From Tricholoma matsutake (lineage: Eukaryota; Basidiomycota; Agaricomycetes; Agaricales; Tricholomataceae): a stretch of 64,000 nucleotides of DNA. Positions 22,787-34,543 of the stretch are shown in pieces; position 1 is the stretch's first letter, and each line of letters starts with the position of its first letter. A model generated the notes under the pieces. It did no database searches. It saw only the letters and a program-made list of their open reading frames with translations, and had not been told where the DNA came from. The stretch spans positions 9,982,001 to 10,046,000 of the forward strand of contig AP026542.1 of assembly GCA_026075535.2 (NCBI GenBank), written 5' to 3'. The translations under genes were made by a program, and so were the position numbers.

Positions 22787-23214
22787 TATAAGGGCAACCT
22801 AAGCCTCTAGCAAAGGGAAATCCGAAGTTAAAATTATACTACATAATACAGGCATTGGGGACACACCTAGCAAAGGGAAATCCGAAGAGAAAACTCTAAG
22901 GATCCCCTTGCTGATGCCCAGTATATGTGAAGACGACAAAAATTAAATATAACCTAAAAATAGAAAAAGGCAGAGATAGGCAGATCAAGGCCGCCGAATG
23001 ACATCATACCAAGGGGTATGTGTCAGAAGGGGTACTCCGCCTCTAAATATAAAAGTGTCAACATGTACAAACATGATAGCAAGGGACAATTAGTAATAAA
23101 ATCAGGAAAAATCATAGAAAATGAAGAATAGAAGGAAATGAGGTGGGGAAAAATATAGGACGAACATAAAAAATAGGAAAAACACACACAGGGCACCCCC
23201 CTAGTCCCCTTACA
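22787..23214 (-). repeat. gypsy family LTR (5' LTR of minus element)
   Basis: In element orientation it begins TGTAAGGGGACTAGGGG and ends GGTTGCCCTTATA, 428 bp. It is followed by GTAGAAAACTCTCC, the putative primer-binding site. It abuts the truncated copia element at 23215. Confidence 0.9.
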
Positions 23215-25020
23215 GAAATGAGGTATAATCATCAACTATGTCCATTACATAGGAGTTCCCAGTGCGAGACCTCACAGTGTGCGGCCCTGATAAATCCACC
23301 CAAACTTTCTCCAACTTCCTCATCGCCTTATGACCCTGCCCTTCCCTGCACTTCTTGGGAACAGGTGTCTTTGTCTGTTTTCCAAGCACACATGATTCAC
23401 ATCTAGGCGGCTTCAAGGTGGAAATGATGGGTGCACCTGTAAGCATGCCTTTCTTGGCCATGTCCCAGATGGATTGGCAGTTTGTGTGGCCAAGGCAGTG
23501 ATGCCATGTTTCTAAAGTTGGAGATTTATGTACAGTGAAGGCATGGTCGACAGCAACAGAGTGGAGATCGAGTGAGTAAAGCTTCTTGGAAAGTTGGGAT
23601 CCATGAGCAATCAGCCCACCAGTGGACTTGTCAGTGACCCAACACACCATGTTGTCAAAATGGGCAATAGCATTGGAATTGTCTGCCAAGACACCTACAG
23701 AAATGAGCTGGATGGCTGAGTTTGAGATGTAGAGCACATTACATAAGAGAATTGATGCACCCCAGGCTATTTTGAGTTTGATATTCCTGATGCCGATGGC
23801 GGCAATGGACAAACCACCAACACCTCTGACAGTGCAGGGCAGGATCAGGCAAAGGAAAAGGAAATCAGACATATCTGGGGATATGTGCACCATTGCACCA
23901 GAATCAATGATAAAAGGGTAGTCATTGAGGGAAAGTTGTGATCAATGAGCCTGATTGAGAGGTTCAACCAAAAGCACGTCCTTGGTAATCCTGGACGTGT
24001 GTTGGTGCCAGTCGATAGTGGTGGAAGCGTCCTTCTCAACAACAAGCCACCCCTCATACTCGATCTCCTCAATAGTTCCTGTGGGAACTGGATCAGAAGC
24101 AAGACCTGCAAGCTCAGGATGAGGGGCAATGGATGGGGTAGGTTCAGGATCCACCATGACCATGAATGTGTGCCCCTTGACATCCTTCACTGTGATCGGA
24201 ATTTTAGGAGCTGTGGTACCCATCAATTTCTTCTTGAGTGCCAACTTTCATGCCACTTTAGATTCATCAATGGTCTTCCCAGCCATGCCCCCGCCTGGTT
24301 TGATACAATACTCCATAGTGTGTCCAGTTTGTTTACAAGTAGGGTTTCCGCAAGTAGGGACATTGGGTGTTTTGTTGGGTTTGACCCAAGTGGTGAGTGC
24401 AATGGGGGAATGAAAAGTATGATGTTGATCATTCTCAAGGAGAGATTGTTCATTTTCCAGGAACAGGTGGATATCTTTTGACCCATATGGGGAGCTAGGA
24501 GTTGAGGCAGCAATGTCACAAGAAATGATGGAATGCACATGAGGGAAATTGTTGCTAAGGGAATTTAGGAGGGTGATGCAGCAGAGGAGATCAGCCTTAA
24601 TGTTGCCCATAGCAAAAGCTCATTCAATGAGAGTGCAGATCTTTTTGGTGGTCTCAGGAAGTGGGATGTCCTTTGTGCACTGTAATGAAAGTGCCTGCTG
24701 GAGTAATTGGACCTGACAAATTGGACCTTCTTTCTGGTGATGATTTTTGAGAGTCATCCAATTTACATCAGGGCCCTTTGTGATGTCAATAAACGGGTGC
24801 TCAGATGGGGAAATACTCAAAGCAAGGAATGCATAGGCCAGGCCTGAATTAGCTTTCCAGTTTGCGAGTGCACACAGCTCCGAAGAAGGGGGGAGGATAT
24901 CTCCTGTCACATAATCATAGAGGCCATTTAGTGAGAGAGCAATAGTGATCTCCTCGCACCACTCTTTGTAGTTAGACTTTAATTTGTCAAGCTTTTCCCC
25001 TGAGTATTGGACAGACAATT
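23215..25020 (-). pseudogene. copia gag-protease-integrase fragment
   Basis: The reading frame, broken by indels, gives a copia-type gag (YSGEKLDKLKSNYKEWCEEI, then LSLNGLYDYVTGD), a CCHC knuckle (CGNPTCKQTGHTMEYC), a protease active site near 23880 (Asp-Ser-Gly region followed by MVHISPDMSDFL), the pre-integrase domain (TWHHCLGHTNCQSIWDMAKK ..CESCVLGKQ) and the integrase start (VWVDLSGPHT..YVMDIVDDYTSF). The integrase is truncated before its second catalytic Asp. It is not functional. It is a different copia family from the intact one at 47661. Confidence 0.82.
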
Positions 25021-25098
25021 TAATAGGGGAAATGGATGGGGGGGGTCATGATTAGAATATTGGGAGGTACAGGACGAGGCGAGTGGCAAGTAGAGTTA

Positions 25099-25560
25099 TG
25101 TTGAGAGACAAAGAGAAAGGAGACAGATCAGGGAGTTGAGGCATGATCTGAGATCTAGATGATTGAACCGATCAAGATATGACATAGATGAACATTGAGT
25201 GGCTAGGAATATTTCTACTGTCATCTAAGTATGATGAGAGTGGCCCATAACCTGTAGAAATTTAATCCTAGAATAGACAAGGCTAAACTCAGTGTATACA
25301 AACTGTACTGTACCTAGCATAGACAAGGCTAAACTAGGGAACTCTGGTGAAGCGACACTCTAAGATAATACTCACCTCAGTCCTTGTATAAGCAACTGAG
25401 GTGGCAGGTAATGTATCTGGCTGTATATATATGTTCTGTCAGACAAAGGGGGGAATAAGAAAGGGAAATGGGGTGTTTGTTCATATGCATCAAAGGGTAG
25501 CACTAAAAATAGCACACACATCAAAAAGTGATGCGTCGTTCCACCGTGTGTCTCTCAACA
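25099..25560 (-). repeat. copia family B LTR
   Basis: 462-bp LTR in minus orientation, homologous to the solo LTR at 5575-5924. It contains a TATATATATAC box, the 10-bp-arm hairpin at 25373-25403, and the GAGTATT and TCTAGGATT boxes. The hairpin loop is inverted relative to the other copy. Confidence 0.78.
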
Positions 25561-27128
25561 AAGCCGAGTTCAAATATACTATTCTCGTAGCTATAGGTGC
25601 ACTACTGAGTGAGCTACGGGTCAATTACTATTTGAACCTAACTCCTTAGAATTTTTGAAAAAACAATCGGCTGCGCCCTAAGTTCTGCAAATGGCACATC
25701 ACCTGATCTCGTTGAGTTAGCGACTATCTTATCTCAACCACTCTTCTTCTCTTTTTCGCACTCTGCTCTCAGATCTGCCTAGAATGTCTGGAATATGGTT
25801 TCAGTGAAACTAATATTTTGGGTGGACCGAAACCTCGTAGGGTCGCCCGAAAGGTCCGATTTCAGTCACATCACTGAAACTATTGTTTTCGGCAAAGATT
25901 TCCAAGTTTTCAGTTGATCTGAAAAACTTTGTTGTTCCCAATGTGAGTACTTACAGTACATGGATCGGTCACCGGTCTAGGTGAGGCCGGTGGGTCAAGA
26001 AATTCGGGCAAGCTTCGGCTGGCAACATTACATAATAAGTTGCCTGCAAGTTCAACTGTGTTGTGCTTGTCTCAATCAACCTGGCCAGTGGCAGCATTTA
26101 CTGGATGTCATAGACAGCTGCGAAGTTAGTTGCCTCTGTTGAACGACATAGTCCAAGTCATTAAATAATACAATTATTATTGTTACAATAAAGACACCAT
26201 CTAATCGTATGGACCATTTTCGTCGTTACAATTACAGTAGTTCATAACTCTTTACGTGTTTCTCAATACAAACACAAATATTAATATTGTCGTTCATCTC
26301 TCGCGTGGACGTCCACACATTTATTCTTGTGCAGTTCGACTAGGCCCTCAAAGATACATAATTTTGCAAGTGTAAAAGTCCAAACTGCTTGTTTGCCCTT
26401 TCTGCCATCTTGAAAAGAGATATTCATGAAAAGAAAATCCTCATGCTGTACATGCTCAAGCCGTTGTGTGGTGTCATATCGGCAAAAAGGGTAAAAACAA
26501 GTATTAGGTAATTCAGGTTTCTCAATGTAAGTCAAATATAAAGTGGTTTATTGTTAAGAGCTTACTTCCTATGAAAGGGACCAATTTGTTATGGATATAA
26601 TCAGTCCACAAATCACTCCTTGCCAAGAGGAATATGCATCCCTGCTCCACCTGAGCTGCCACTACAGCTATGACAGGTGAGGGAAGCCATTTGATGGGAT
26701 CGAGTTGGAAGGATCAAGTATGGACGCTAAGTACAGGTTGCATTACTGGATTATTGTCAACCCCGGTATACGTAGCAGTCCCCGATGCTGAGAGAGCAGA
26801 CCGGATGATGCGCATCGAGTTTTCTTCATCGGAAAAAGCCACCTGGTTGATACAGTGACCTCTGGCGCCCTCTGCGACAGGAAACAAAGAAAGTTACGCT
26901 TACATGTTAGTGCGTCGAATTCTTTCATTTTCACAGTTCAGTCGGAGGAAGATGAACGGAATTCACGAGGCTGTGCCACACCGGGTTGTCGGGAGATGGC
27001 GGAGTTGATTCTGACCCGGTGGTTTCCGAAGTGCTTTTTACACGCGAAAGTTTTTTCCAACTCTTTCACCAACGTTTACCTCGCCCAAACCTCCACTCAT
27101 CCTCCGTCCCTTCCTCCTCCCAAAAAAA
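25561..27128. other. intergenic, promoter side of the ADP/ATP carrier
   Basis: No gene is recognised. Around 25795-25890 the words TTTCAGTGA and TCACTGAAA form a loose inverted pair that may be a worn MITE. An 84-codon minus-strand frame at 26281-26535 has no known motif. The last 200 bases are C/T-rich, as expected just upstream of a highly expressed fungal gene. Confidence 0.4.
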
Positions 27129-28378
27129 ATGGCCGAAGCAAAGAAAGGCAAATCCCCCAAGGAATTCGCCAGTTTGTATTCTTACTTGATGGTACTCTGT
27201 GCGTAACGTTCAAATCTTTTTTAGTGGACTTCATGATGGGCGGTGTTTCTGCTGTACGTATTTCTACAACGCGTCTTCAATTCAACACTCATCGAACATT
27301 CTGTAGGCCGTATCGAAGACCAGTGCTGCACCCATAGAGCGCATTAAGCTCCTGGTCCAGAACCAGGACGAAATGGTTATTATCACCCCTTACAACTGAG
27401 TTTGGGATATGCTGACACATACTCGCAGATCAAGCAAGGCCGCCTAGCCAGCCCTTACAAGGGCATCGGCGACGCTTTTGCTCGCACATACCGAGATGAG
27501 GGCCTTATCTCTCTTTGGAGAGGAAACACCGCCAATGTCATTCGGTACTTCCCTACACAGGCACTCAACTTTGCCTTCAGTGCGTATCATTCTCCTAATC
27601 GTTTTTCCCTGATCTGAATACGCTGCAGAGGACTACTTCAAGTCATTGTTTGGCTTCAAAAAGAACGACGGTTACTGGCCGTGGTTCTTCGGTAACATCG
27701 CGTCCGGTAGTGCCGCAGGTGCCTCATCAATGCTCTTCGTCTACTCTCTGGACTACGCCCGTACGCGTCTGGCGAATGATGCCAAGTCCGCAAAAGGTGG
27801 AGGAAGCCGTCAATTCAACGGATTGATCGACGTGTACAGGAAGACGCTTGCGTCTGATGGTATTGCCGGTCTGTACCGCGGTTTCGTGCCCTCGGTTGCC
27901 GGTATCGTGGTGTACCGCGGCCTCTACTTTGGTGTTTATGACTCGCTCAGTTCGTATCATTTCAAATCTGATTTATTTATATGAGCTGAATTTTTTTCTG
28001 CAGAGCCCGTGGTCCTTGTTGGGGGCCTTGAAGGTTCATTCTTAGCTTCCTTCGCTCTCGGTTGGGTTGTTACTACTGGTGCTGGTCTCGCTTCATACCC
28101 TCTGGATACCATCCGGTATGTCTAATGCCATCTCCTCTCACACATGATACTAACATCGATACAGTCGTCGCATGATGATGACTTCCGGCTCCGGTGTAAA
28201 CTACAAGTCCATGTTCGATGCTGGCTCACAGATCATTGCCAAGGAAGGTACAAAATCTCTGTTCAAGGGTGCAGGTGCCAACATCCTGCGTGGTGTCGCT
28301 GGTGCTGGTGTGCTGTCGTTGTACGACCAGCTACAGGCACTCATGTTCGGCAAGGTTTACTCCGGTGGATCTGGTTAA
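27129..28378 (+). CDS. AAC: mitochondrial ADP/ATP carrier
   Basis: Inner-membrane carrier that exchanges cytosolic ADP for matrix ATP. Seven exons (27129-27171, 27225-27253, 27307-27375, 27429-27579, 27629-27949, 28004-28115, 28165-28378) encode 312 residues, the usual length. Each of three carrier repeats shows its signature: [26 protein letters not shown] and YPLDTIRRRMMM. The RRRMMM nucleotide-carrier motif (residues 242-247) is intact and its first Arg codon is split by the last intron. Exon 1 encodes [14 protein letters not shown]; the short lysine-rich start without a cleavable presequence is normal for the family. Splice donors include GTTTGT, GTACGT, GTGCGT and GTATGT. It is convergent with the molybdopterin synthase gene downstream. 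It appears fully functional. Confidence 0.97.
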
Positions 28379-28909
28379 GCTCGCCCTACCTACCCACTTT
28401 GGTTATCATGCATGCCCTATTAAATATAGACTATTTCTTCCTTTATTCCACTTTCTCTAGTAGGGTAATATGGTTACCCTACTATACCCTTATTACAGAC
28501 TTAGTACCTTCCACACTTTGGATGAATAGAGATTGTGTGGTGCGGGGAGAGCTATGTCCTAATTCAATTAGTGTAGATGTGCTGCTATGTCCTTCCTAAT
28601 GGGATTGCGCTGGGAATTATTCCTCCTATCCTTCCTCGTGATTATTCGTCGATCATCATGAGGTAAGGAAGGTTATGATGTCCTCGAAGATGTTCGCTTG
28701 TCCACTAGCGACTCACCGGCACGGGCATACAGATCCGCTCCAAGCATTTCAACACTGCAGCATATGCATAGACACGAATCTTCCGGAATTAACTCATGTT
28801 TTCACGAGGACTTGCAAGAGTTTTCTCAATCTCCAGAAAACTGGATGCTCCATTAGTAATCGGTAATGGCAAATGTTAAGTATTGGAGGTACAGCTCAGC
28901 TCCCTTCTT
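28379..28909. other. spacer between two convergent genes
   Basis: 531 bases holding the 3' ends of the ADP/ATP carrier and the molybdopterin synthase gene. A short inverted repeat (TAGTAGGGTAA..GTTACCCTACTA, about 28459-28483) could form a hairpin near the carrier's 3' end. No gene is seen. Confidence 0.45.
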
Positions 28910-29612
28910 TCATGAATTCGCCTTCCACTCAGCTGTGCTTTCGTCCTCGCCTTCATAATACTCTCTCTTCCAAATCTGAGCTTTGCGTTTCACCTCCTCC
29001 AATATCTGCCCACATGCAACGAACGCCTCCTTGCGATGCGGCGATGACACTGCAATGACTAAAGAACAAGGGGGTTCCTACACACGATAACGTATTGTGC
29101 TCTGTGGATCGTACGTACCGATAGATGGCTCCCCAACTGAAACTGTCCCAAGGCGATGATGAACAGCGCAGCGAATTAGGGAAGAAGCGGGTGTATCATT
29201 GGAAGAGTGATGGTCAGACCGAGAGATCGATGCTGCTGCTTTGTGGACAATCCCAACGATTGTTTTCAACGCAAGCTTCGAGTATGCTTCGTACTCCAAA
29301 TGGGTCACAGTTTTCCCTGGCATTGTAAAATAGAACAAAGCCCAAGTCTATGATCATAAAAGAAAACGAACCCCTGAACGAGTTGCGTGTTGTTCCTAGA
29401 TTGTTATATGTCGGATTGTGAAATGTACCGAAGCTTTTTTTTTATAAAACTCTACCAATGAACACTGCAGTCGCTCCTGCTCCATCGTCACGTACGGAAT
29501 TTATAACCTCATCGACGTTTATCGGTGTGTAGGATAGCGCGCATTTACCCTCTGGAATGTCCAGGACCGCGTCGATGCTTGCTGAAGGTAATAGAGACGT
29601 AGATCGCGTCAT
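28910..29612 (-). CDS. cnxH: molybdopterin synthase catalytic (large) subunit, MoaE/MOCS2B
   Basis: Transfers sulfur from the thiocarboxylated small subunit to precursor Z to make molybdopterin for nitrate reductase, xanthine dehydrogenase and sulfite oxidase. Four exons (29612-29456, 29395-29372, 29316-29119, 29049-28910) encode 172 residues. Family motifs appear in order: DDGAGATAVFIGTTRNSFRG, KTVTHLEYEAYSKLA, CAVHHRLGTVSVGEPSI, SSPHRKEAF, and KRKAQIWKREYYEG near the C-terminus. The conserved HHRLG and the lysines around AQIWK are present. A Ser/Asp/His-rich loop (SDHHSSNDTPASS) sits before HHRLG; fungal versions commonly carry a loop there. Exon 2 is only 24 nt. The start at 29612 (MTRSTSLL) is the first ATG before the conserved core. 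The small subunit is not in the window. Confidence 0.92.
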
Positions 29613-30443
29613 TATGTCCACTGTTTCAGTCGTTTGTTGATCAAAACTAAATGCTGATAGTTAGTACATAGTAAATACACGGCATGGTCCCTAATAAGAA
29701 ACGCCGGGTTCCGAAGGTTCACACAGGTACATGCAAGCCATATACCCTACCTCCGGGCCACCTCAATCACCAACAGAAACTGGTACGTCTTTCCTAGCAG
29801 ACTGAAGGGCAAGTTTGAGATGCTACATTTTTTTTTTGCTAACTATATAGGTATCTAAGGTTCGAACCTGCCGAACCCGGTTCAGCTGTCGGTTCTGGTT
29901 CGTGGTTCTACCCTCTCCCACCAACAGGTTCAGGTTTGCGGTTCGGAGAAATGTCTCAGAGAACCGGACCGAACCGAACTTCGGCATCCCTAGCGCCGAT
30001 TATCCGTGTCCCAAAAATTGTGGACATAATCCGCGGATATACCATATATTATCATCATATGAAGGTATTGTGACAGTATCGTAGATATGTCCTAATATTG
30101 GGTACATATCCTAGATCAGTATGATATATTACTCCTTGGTGAGTGGACACGATAATTTCGTTCAGCAGCCAGTGCTTATTGTAATCAAATTGTAATTACC
30201 TCTGAGTCGCCAGATTGGGGGTTGCCCCTCTGCCTGCAATAACCAGCCCAACATACAGTGATATGATATAACTGTACTTTCATTAAAGATACACAATTAG
30301 CTAGCACCTCGAGTTCGTAAAGAAGGCGAGTGCCACCAAAAAACTACAAGTAACGTATTTTTAGGATACGGACATGTCCATTGGATTGGTCAATAAGCGT
30401 TCAAACCAGCATCAACGTAAGGGTCCACTCTGGAAAACTAAGA
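29613..30443. other. intergenic; contains a GGTTC-rich repeat patch
   Basis: Upstream of the MoaE gene and downstream of the protease gene. The stretch at about 29850-29990 is packed with GGTTC/GAACC words and ends TTCGGCATCCCTA, resembling the ends of short hAT-like elements. No gene is seen. Confidence 0.45.
29850..29990. repeat. GGTTC/GAACC-rich possible hAT-like MITE
   Basis: The left side reads CTAAGGTTCGAACCTGCCGA and the right end, complemented, reads TAGGGATGCCGAAGTTCGG. Both sides carry alternating GGTTC and GAACC words that can fold back. I find no clear target duplication, so the element boundaries are a guess. Confidence 0.35.
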
Positions 30444-32392
30444 TCACAGCGAGCACGCTGCGATTAGACTAACTAACATGGAGACGACAAGTAGGGTCGC
30501 AGGGGCAGCCTTGTTTGCTGAACTTGTGCTACTGCCGCTGCTGCTGCTGCTGCTTGCGCCTGCAGAACAAACATTATAATCAGTGCCAATTCAGAGAATA
30601 CAGTCGGATACACACCAGCCGGAGCAGCACCTGGTGTTCCTGTTGACAAAAAAAGATCAGTTCAATAACCAGCATGAAACAAAAAATGCGGTCGGACCTG
30701 AACCCCCAGCTGCAGCAGACAATTGAGCGAACCCGACCGACGGTGGATTCGAGCGGAACACAGAGTACACGTTTTTCTAAGCAGACAAGTCTATTCAACA
30801 AGAAAACATGGCGGCACATGACATTGACTTACCAAAAACGTGGCGCCTACAACCCAAGTGGGGTTTGCGCCAGTGCTGGGGATATTGCTGCCTAGGGTCA
30901 GATCGAAGATGGCTCCCACACATTGCGAACTTCCGGCGGAGACCTGGCCAATATTCATATCTTGAGGATTGATCGGCCAAGACTGGCCTCCAAACGATAT
31001 GGAGACGTTTACGTTTGTATTACAGGCTGCAAGACGTGTGTAAGTAAGGGAAGAAGGCGCAAAAGTTTTGAAACTTACGGAACTGGAAGAAGCCTGGTGT
31101 ACCCTGAATGGCTGTCCCGCCAACAGCATTCCAAATCGCCCGAACATCGTTCGTCGGGCCACCGATCAATGTCGTCCCCGTGTCAATAGCCGCCAGCGCT
31201 GAATTCCCCGTCGTGATGGGCACCGAATTACCCTGCACCGTGACACCTATCACCCAGTCCATCAGTACAAAGCCGATGTTAAAAAGGCTAATTCACCCAC
31301 CCGCCACACTTAACATCCAAAACGATGCTGCGTTTAAATTCAAAAATTCGATATTACCCGTGTACCAAGTCGGATCGGTGCCCCCGAGCGTGAAGGTTCC
31401 TCCTGGCTCCAATGCAGTAGCTGACGTGTTCCCATTGAATCGGGTAAGAAAAAAGGACATTTCGGGTGTCGTTAGTTGACCAGCGTCTGCCTGGGCTTCC
31501 CAGAAGGGTTTTGCACCTGTCGCGGCGATCGTCTGGAATGCAAGTCCAAGGATCCCACCCACTGAACCTGAGAGCAGTCCCGAAGATAATGTGTTAACAG
31601 CCACTGCAGAACGTCAGTAAAGTGAATCAAAAGAGGTGACATGAAGAACATACGGAATTGTTGGTTGGAAATATTGAATCCACCCATACTGACAGCATCC
31701 TGCGCAATTTGACCAGACACTTGACCAGAGCCATACTTAATGGTTGTACCAGAATTAGACGCCTGGAATGAGCTTGATTTCGTCGGATCGAATAATTGCG
31801 TGGAACGTGGACATTGGGTACAACCGGTATCTGCCACCCAAAGATCGGCAGAGCCTGTATCCAGTATTATGTTGAATGTTTGCGGTCTGAAACAAGAGCT
31901 GTGAGTTTAACGAACGAACACTGGAAATTTGATGGAGGCGGTGGCACTTGAATGTCGAGAAACGGTAGTACCGGCACGTGCCAGTCTTACTTGCGTTACC
32001 GTTCGACGTTCAATGTTAAGTAAAAATCTAACGGCCGTAGAGTACCACATAGTGGCATAACCCATTGATGAGAGTGAACTTACGGTGTACCAATGTTTAC
32101 CGATGCAAAATAACTCGAGTCGATATTCTGAGGGAAATGTGAGGTGAGGGGAATAGGAAGTCCCGCTAATTGCACTCACCTGGTTTGTTATGGATATACT
32201 TGACGAGGTTGCCCGTCTAATTGATCGTCTACTAATCCCATACTTGCCACGCAAGTGTTCAGCCGCAGATTTGTAAAAGTCAAGGTCATGTGCAACAGGA
32301 GCTCTGCCTGAGAGCTGTATATGTATGGGCTCGGCATATGATAGCGCAGGGAGAGAGAAGAGCAGCGCTAAGGAGAGGAGGGCCATGTTCAA
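30444..32392 (-). CDS. pepsin-like aspartic protease with GPI-anchor tail
   Basis: Family A1 aspartic protease, secreted and probably tethered to the cell surface. The N-terminus is a signal peptide (MNMALLSLALLFSLPALSYA), then a pro-region with dibasic RR pairs (GISRRSIRRATS) that may be cut to activate it. Both catalytic motifs are intact: ILDTGSADLWV in the N-lobe (about 31840) and AAIDTGTTLIGGP in the C-lobe (about 31170). The flap region has KYGSGQVSGQ. The C-lobe ends GATFLKNVYSVFRSNPPSVG then FAQL. After that comes a Ser-rich linker (ASSSSSSGSSTSSA, from a GCT/AGC microsatellite at about 30531-30552) and a hydrophobic end (ATLLVVSMLVSLIAACSL), the usual GPI-addition signal. The stop is at 30444-30446. 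Many short introns; one splits the Pro codon before PQTFN. An ATG two codons on (32386) is an alternative start. Confidence 0.92.
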
Positions 32393-33680
32393 GTTCGTCG
32401 ATTCTGGATAGCAGCTGATCCTGTAACCCGGACAGGTGGATGAAAGCCAAAGAGTAACTAGGAAGAACGGTTATAAGCCAATCGATGGTATAAGCGTCGA
32501 AAGACAGCTCCGCTGGGGAGACGAGTTGGTAAGAATAAGAAATAATGAGCACGTCGCACAGCCATGGTGCCTATTTCAATTCCGCAGTGTCGGGAATCGG
32601 CATCAACCCTGCACTACCCACACTGGACATTCGTGTACCTCGGCGGCAACATACATTTATCATACAAATTATTACAGGGACGTCTTCATCTTAAACTTTC
32701 CGAGGACTCCATCGTCTTGATGCCGTCTTTTTCTTACCCAAAAATTCACAACGAGAACTGCAGCACACATTGTGAGTCCCGTGTGTTACAAAGCGCAGCA
32801 ACCTTGATGATCAGATCAGATCAAAAAAGGAAGGCCATTTGTTACCCACTGTAAGCTGAACATAGCCTTTGAAAGTTTGAAGTTTGAAAGTTTGAAAGTT
32901 TGACGCAGAGTGCCTGGACTTCCGTCTATGGTAACACAGAGTCGATTTCTAGACACTCCAGTCTGCCCTTTCATCCGAGATGCTCCTTGGCCGGACTGCA
33001 GCAGTGTGGGCTGCGCAATGGCTGTGTGGGGCCGGAGTTGTTGCGTAATAGATAACCCTCTCCGCAGCTGCGAGCGCGAGAACAATCGACCACCTGCAGC
33101 ACATGCAGCTGTCAGCTTCTCATTTCTTGGCATGTTATGTACAGGCGTTTTATATTTCAAAGACGATTGCTTGGACGTGGCTGGACAACACTGCGTGCAT
33201 GACAAGGGTGCAGATCTGCAGTCCGGCCTTCAGCTAGTTGGAAAACACTCCCCCCTGGTAGCGACGAACGATTCCTTGCCTGCGTATTGTAAATGGGAGG
33301 GCGGTGTACGACATGATTCTGTACTACGATTCAACGGTGCCGCTGACTAAATAAAATACTTAAAACACACAGTTGCTGTTAAGATACGGAATTACACTGT
33401 AATAGAAGGTTTACCCCTGAATAATTCTGTCAATCATGTTTGAATACTAGACAATGGCATCCGACATTCGCACTTGATTCGCACATTCATTGGAAAAGTC
33501 GATTGCCGAATAAGGCAACACCGACTCATACCCGAGTTTGATGACACACATGCAACTCTCGCGAGCGCGTCTCGCAGCATTTTGGCTCTTGCGCCATCGT
33601 CTGGTTTTTCAAAACTCGGAATGTAATGTATCAAGGTACAACAATTGGTGACTTTTACTAAGGGCCTGGTCGGCTGCACT
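32393..33680. other. upstream region of the protease gene; no gene recognised
   Basis: A short tandem repeat of GAAAGTTT/GAAGTTT units lies at about 32868-32903. Open frames on both strands (32816-33205 minus, 32910-33350 plus) overlap each other and have no family resemblance. Confidence 0.4.
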
Positions 33681-34312
33681 AGGATCCTGGATTATACCCC
33701 CCTCCGTTCGCCAATCTGGAGTCTGGACAGATTTTGAGAATTTTGGCGTTTAGGCCATGTCCGGACAAAACTAGCCCAAAATGAGGGTACACAGGTTGTA
33801 TATGTCTAGACATGACGAAGGCCCTTATGAGAGAGCTATATCCACATCTGGATGAGGTGCGGTAGTGTACTGATCCTTTGATGTTCAATGTACAACCTAT
33901 TGTCATGAGTTCAAGTACTGCCAAGTGTAACATATTTTCTCCAGTACTTATGGTTTTGGAGTTTTATATTTTTTGCCTTTTTTTCTCAATGGAAACACCT
34001 TGCCTGGCAGTGATTTGCCGCTTTACTTGCTTTCGGAAGATATTGAGAAAGAGATCGCAGGAATTTACAATGAGTAGTAATTGTTACATAACCCTACCAT
34101 GTTTCTACCTCTCTATGAAGCTTTTGGTGACATGCATGCAAAATCTTGGCAATCTGGACAAATCTGGGCCCAGTTTCCGAGTCTGGACAAAACTTGAAAA
34201 TTTTGAACACAGCTAGTTCCAATCCAGGCAAATCTGCCAAAAGTCATCTAGACAAAAATTGCAAATTTTTGACATTTTGGGAACAGCCTTGGGTGGTATA
34301 ATCTGGGGTCCT
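33681..34312. mobile_element. non-autonomous hAT-like element 1
   Basis: The left end AGGATCCTGGATTATACC matches the complemented right end AGGACCCCAGATTATACC. It is flanked by an 8-bp duplication GCTGCACT (33673-33680) and GCTGCACC (34313-34320), seven of eight bases alike, as expected for hAT. 632 bp, no transposase. Inside are repeated TCTGGACAAA words. Confidence 0.75.
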
Positions 34313-34543
34313 GCTGCACCAAGATCAAATTGACATGCAGGAAATTAGCCTGTTGCCCTAGCCTAGGTCATGTGATGCAAAGCTAGATCATCAGCCTCTG
34401 CATTCAAGTCCCATGCATAAGCTGTGTCTGAATGGTGGGTTTCAAGAGCAGATTGAGGAGTAGACAGATAATGGATTGTTCATTAAGGTGGAGCATTGGA
34501 AGGAACTGAAAATGGAAGAGGTGCGAGGCTTGTGCATGGTGGA

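Larger units (their letters stand above)
17155..23214 (-). mobile_element. degenerate Ty3/gypsy chromovirus, minus strand
   Basis: Full-length but inactivated LTR retrotransposon: 3' LTR 17155-17594, internal region with gag and pol, 5' LTR 22787-23214. A second copy of the same family lies on the plus strand at 37926-43956, and comparing the two shows many C-to-T and G-to-A changes at CpG. The polypurine tract reads AGAGAGGGGGTGA just before the 3' LTR. I find no matching 5-bp duplication at the two outer ends, so one flank was probably rearranged after insertion. Confidence 0.9.
23215..25560 (-). mobile_element. truncated Ty1/copia element with family B 5' LTR
   Basis: The 5' LTR (25099-25560) is followed by gag, protease and the start of integrase, then cut off by the gypsy LTR at 23214. 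No RT or 3' LTR remains and nothing like it resumes beyond the gypsy element, so the 3' half was lost. The LTR ends are TGTTGAGA and TCTCAACA, a perfect 8-bp inverted pair. Confidence 0.8.

Noticed and set aside
29850..29990. tRNA gene suggested by GGTTCGAACC near 29852
   Set aside because: It matches the T-loop consensus, but no acceptor, D or anticodon stems can be drawn around it; it belongs to the GGTTC repeat patch.
32816..33350. Opposed open frames at 32816-33205 and 32910-33350
   Set aside because: They overlap on opposite strands, have odd composition and match no family.
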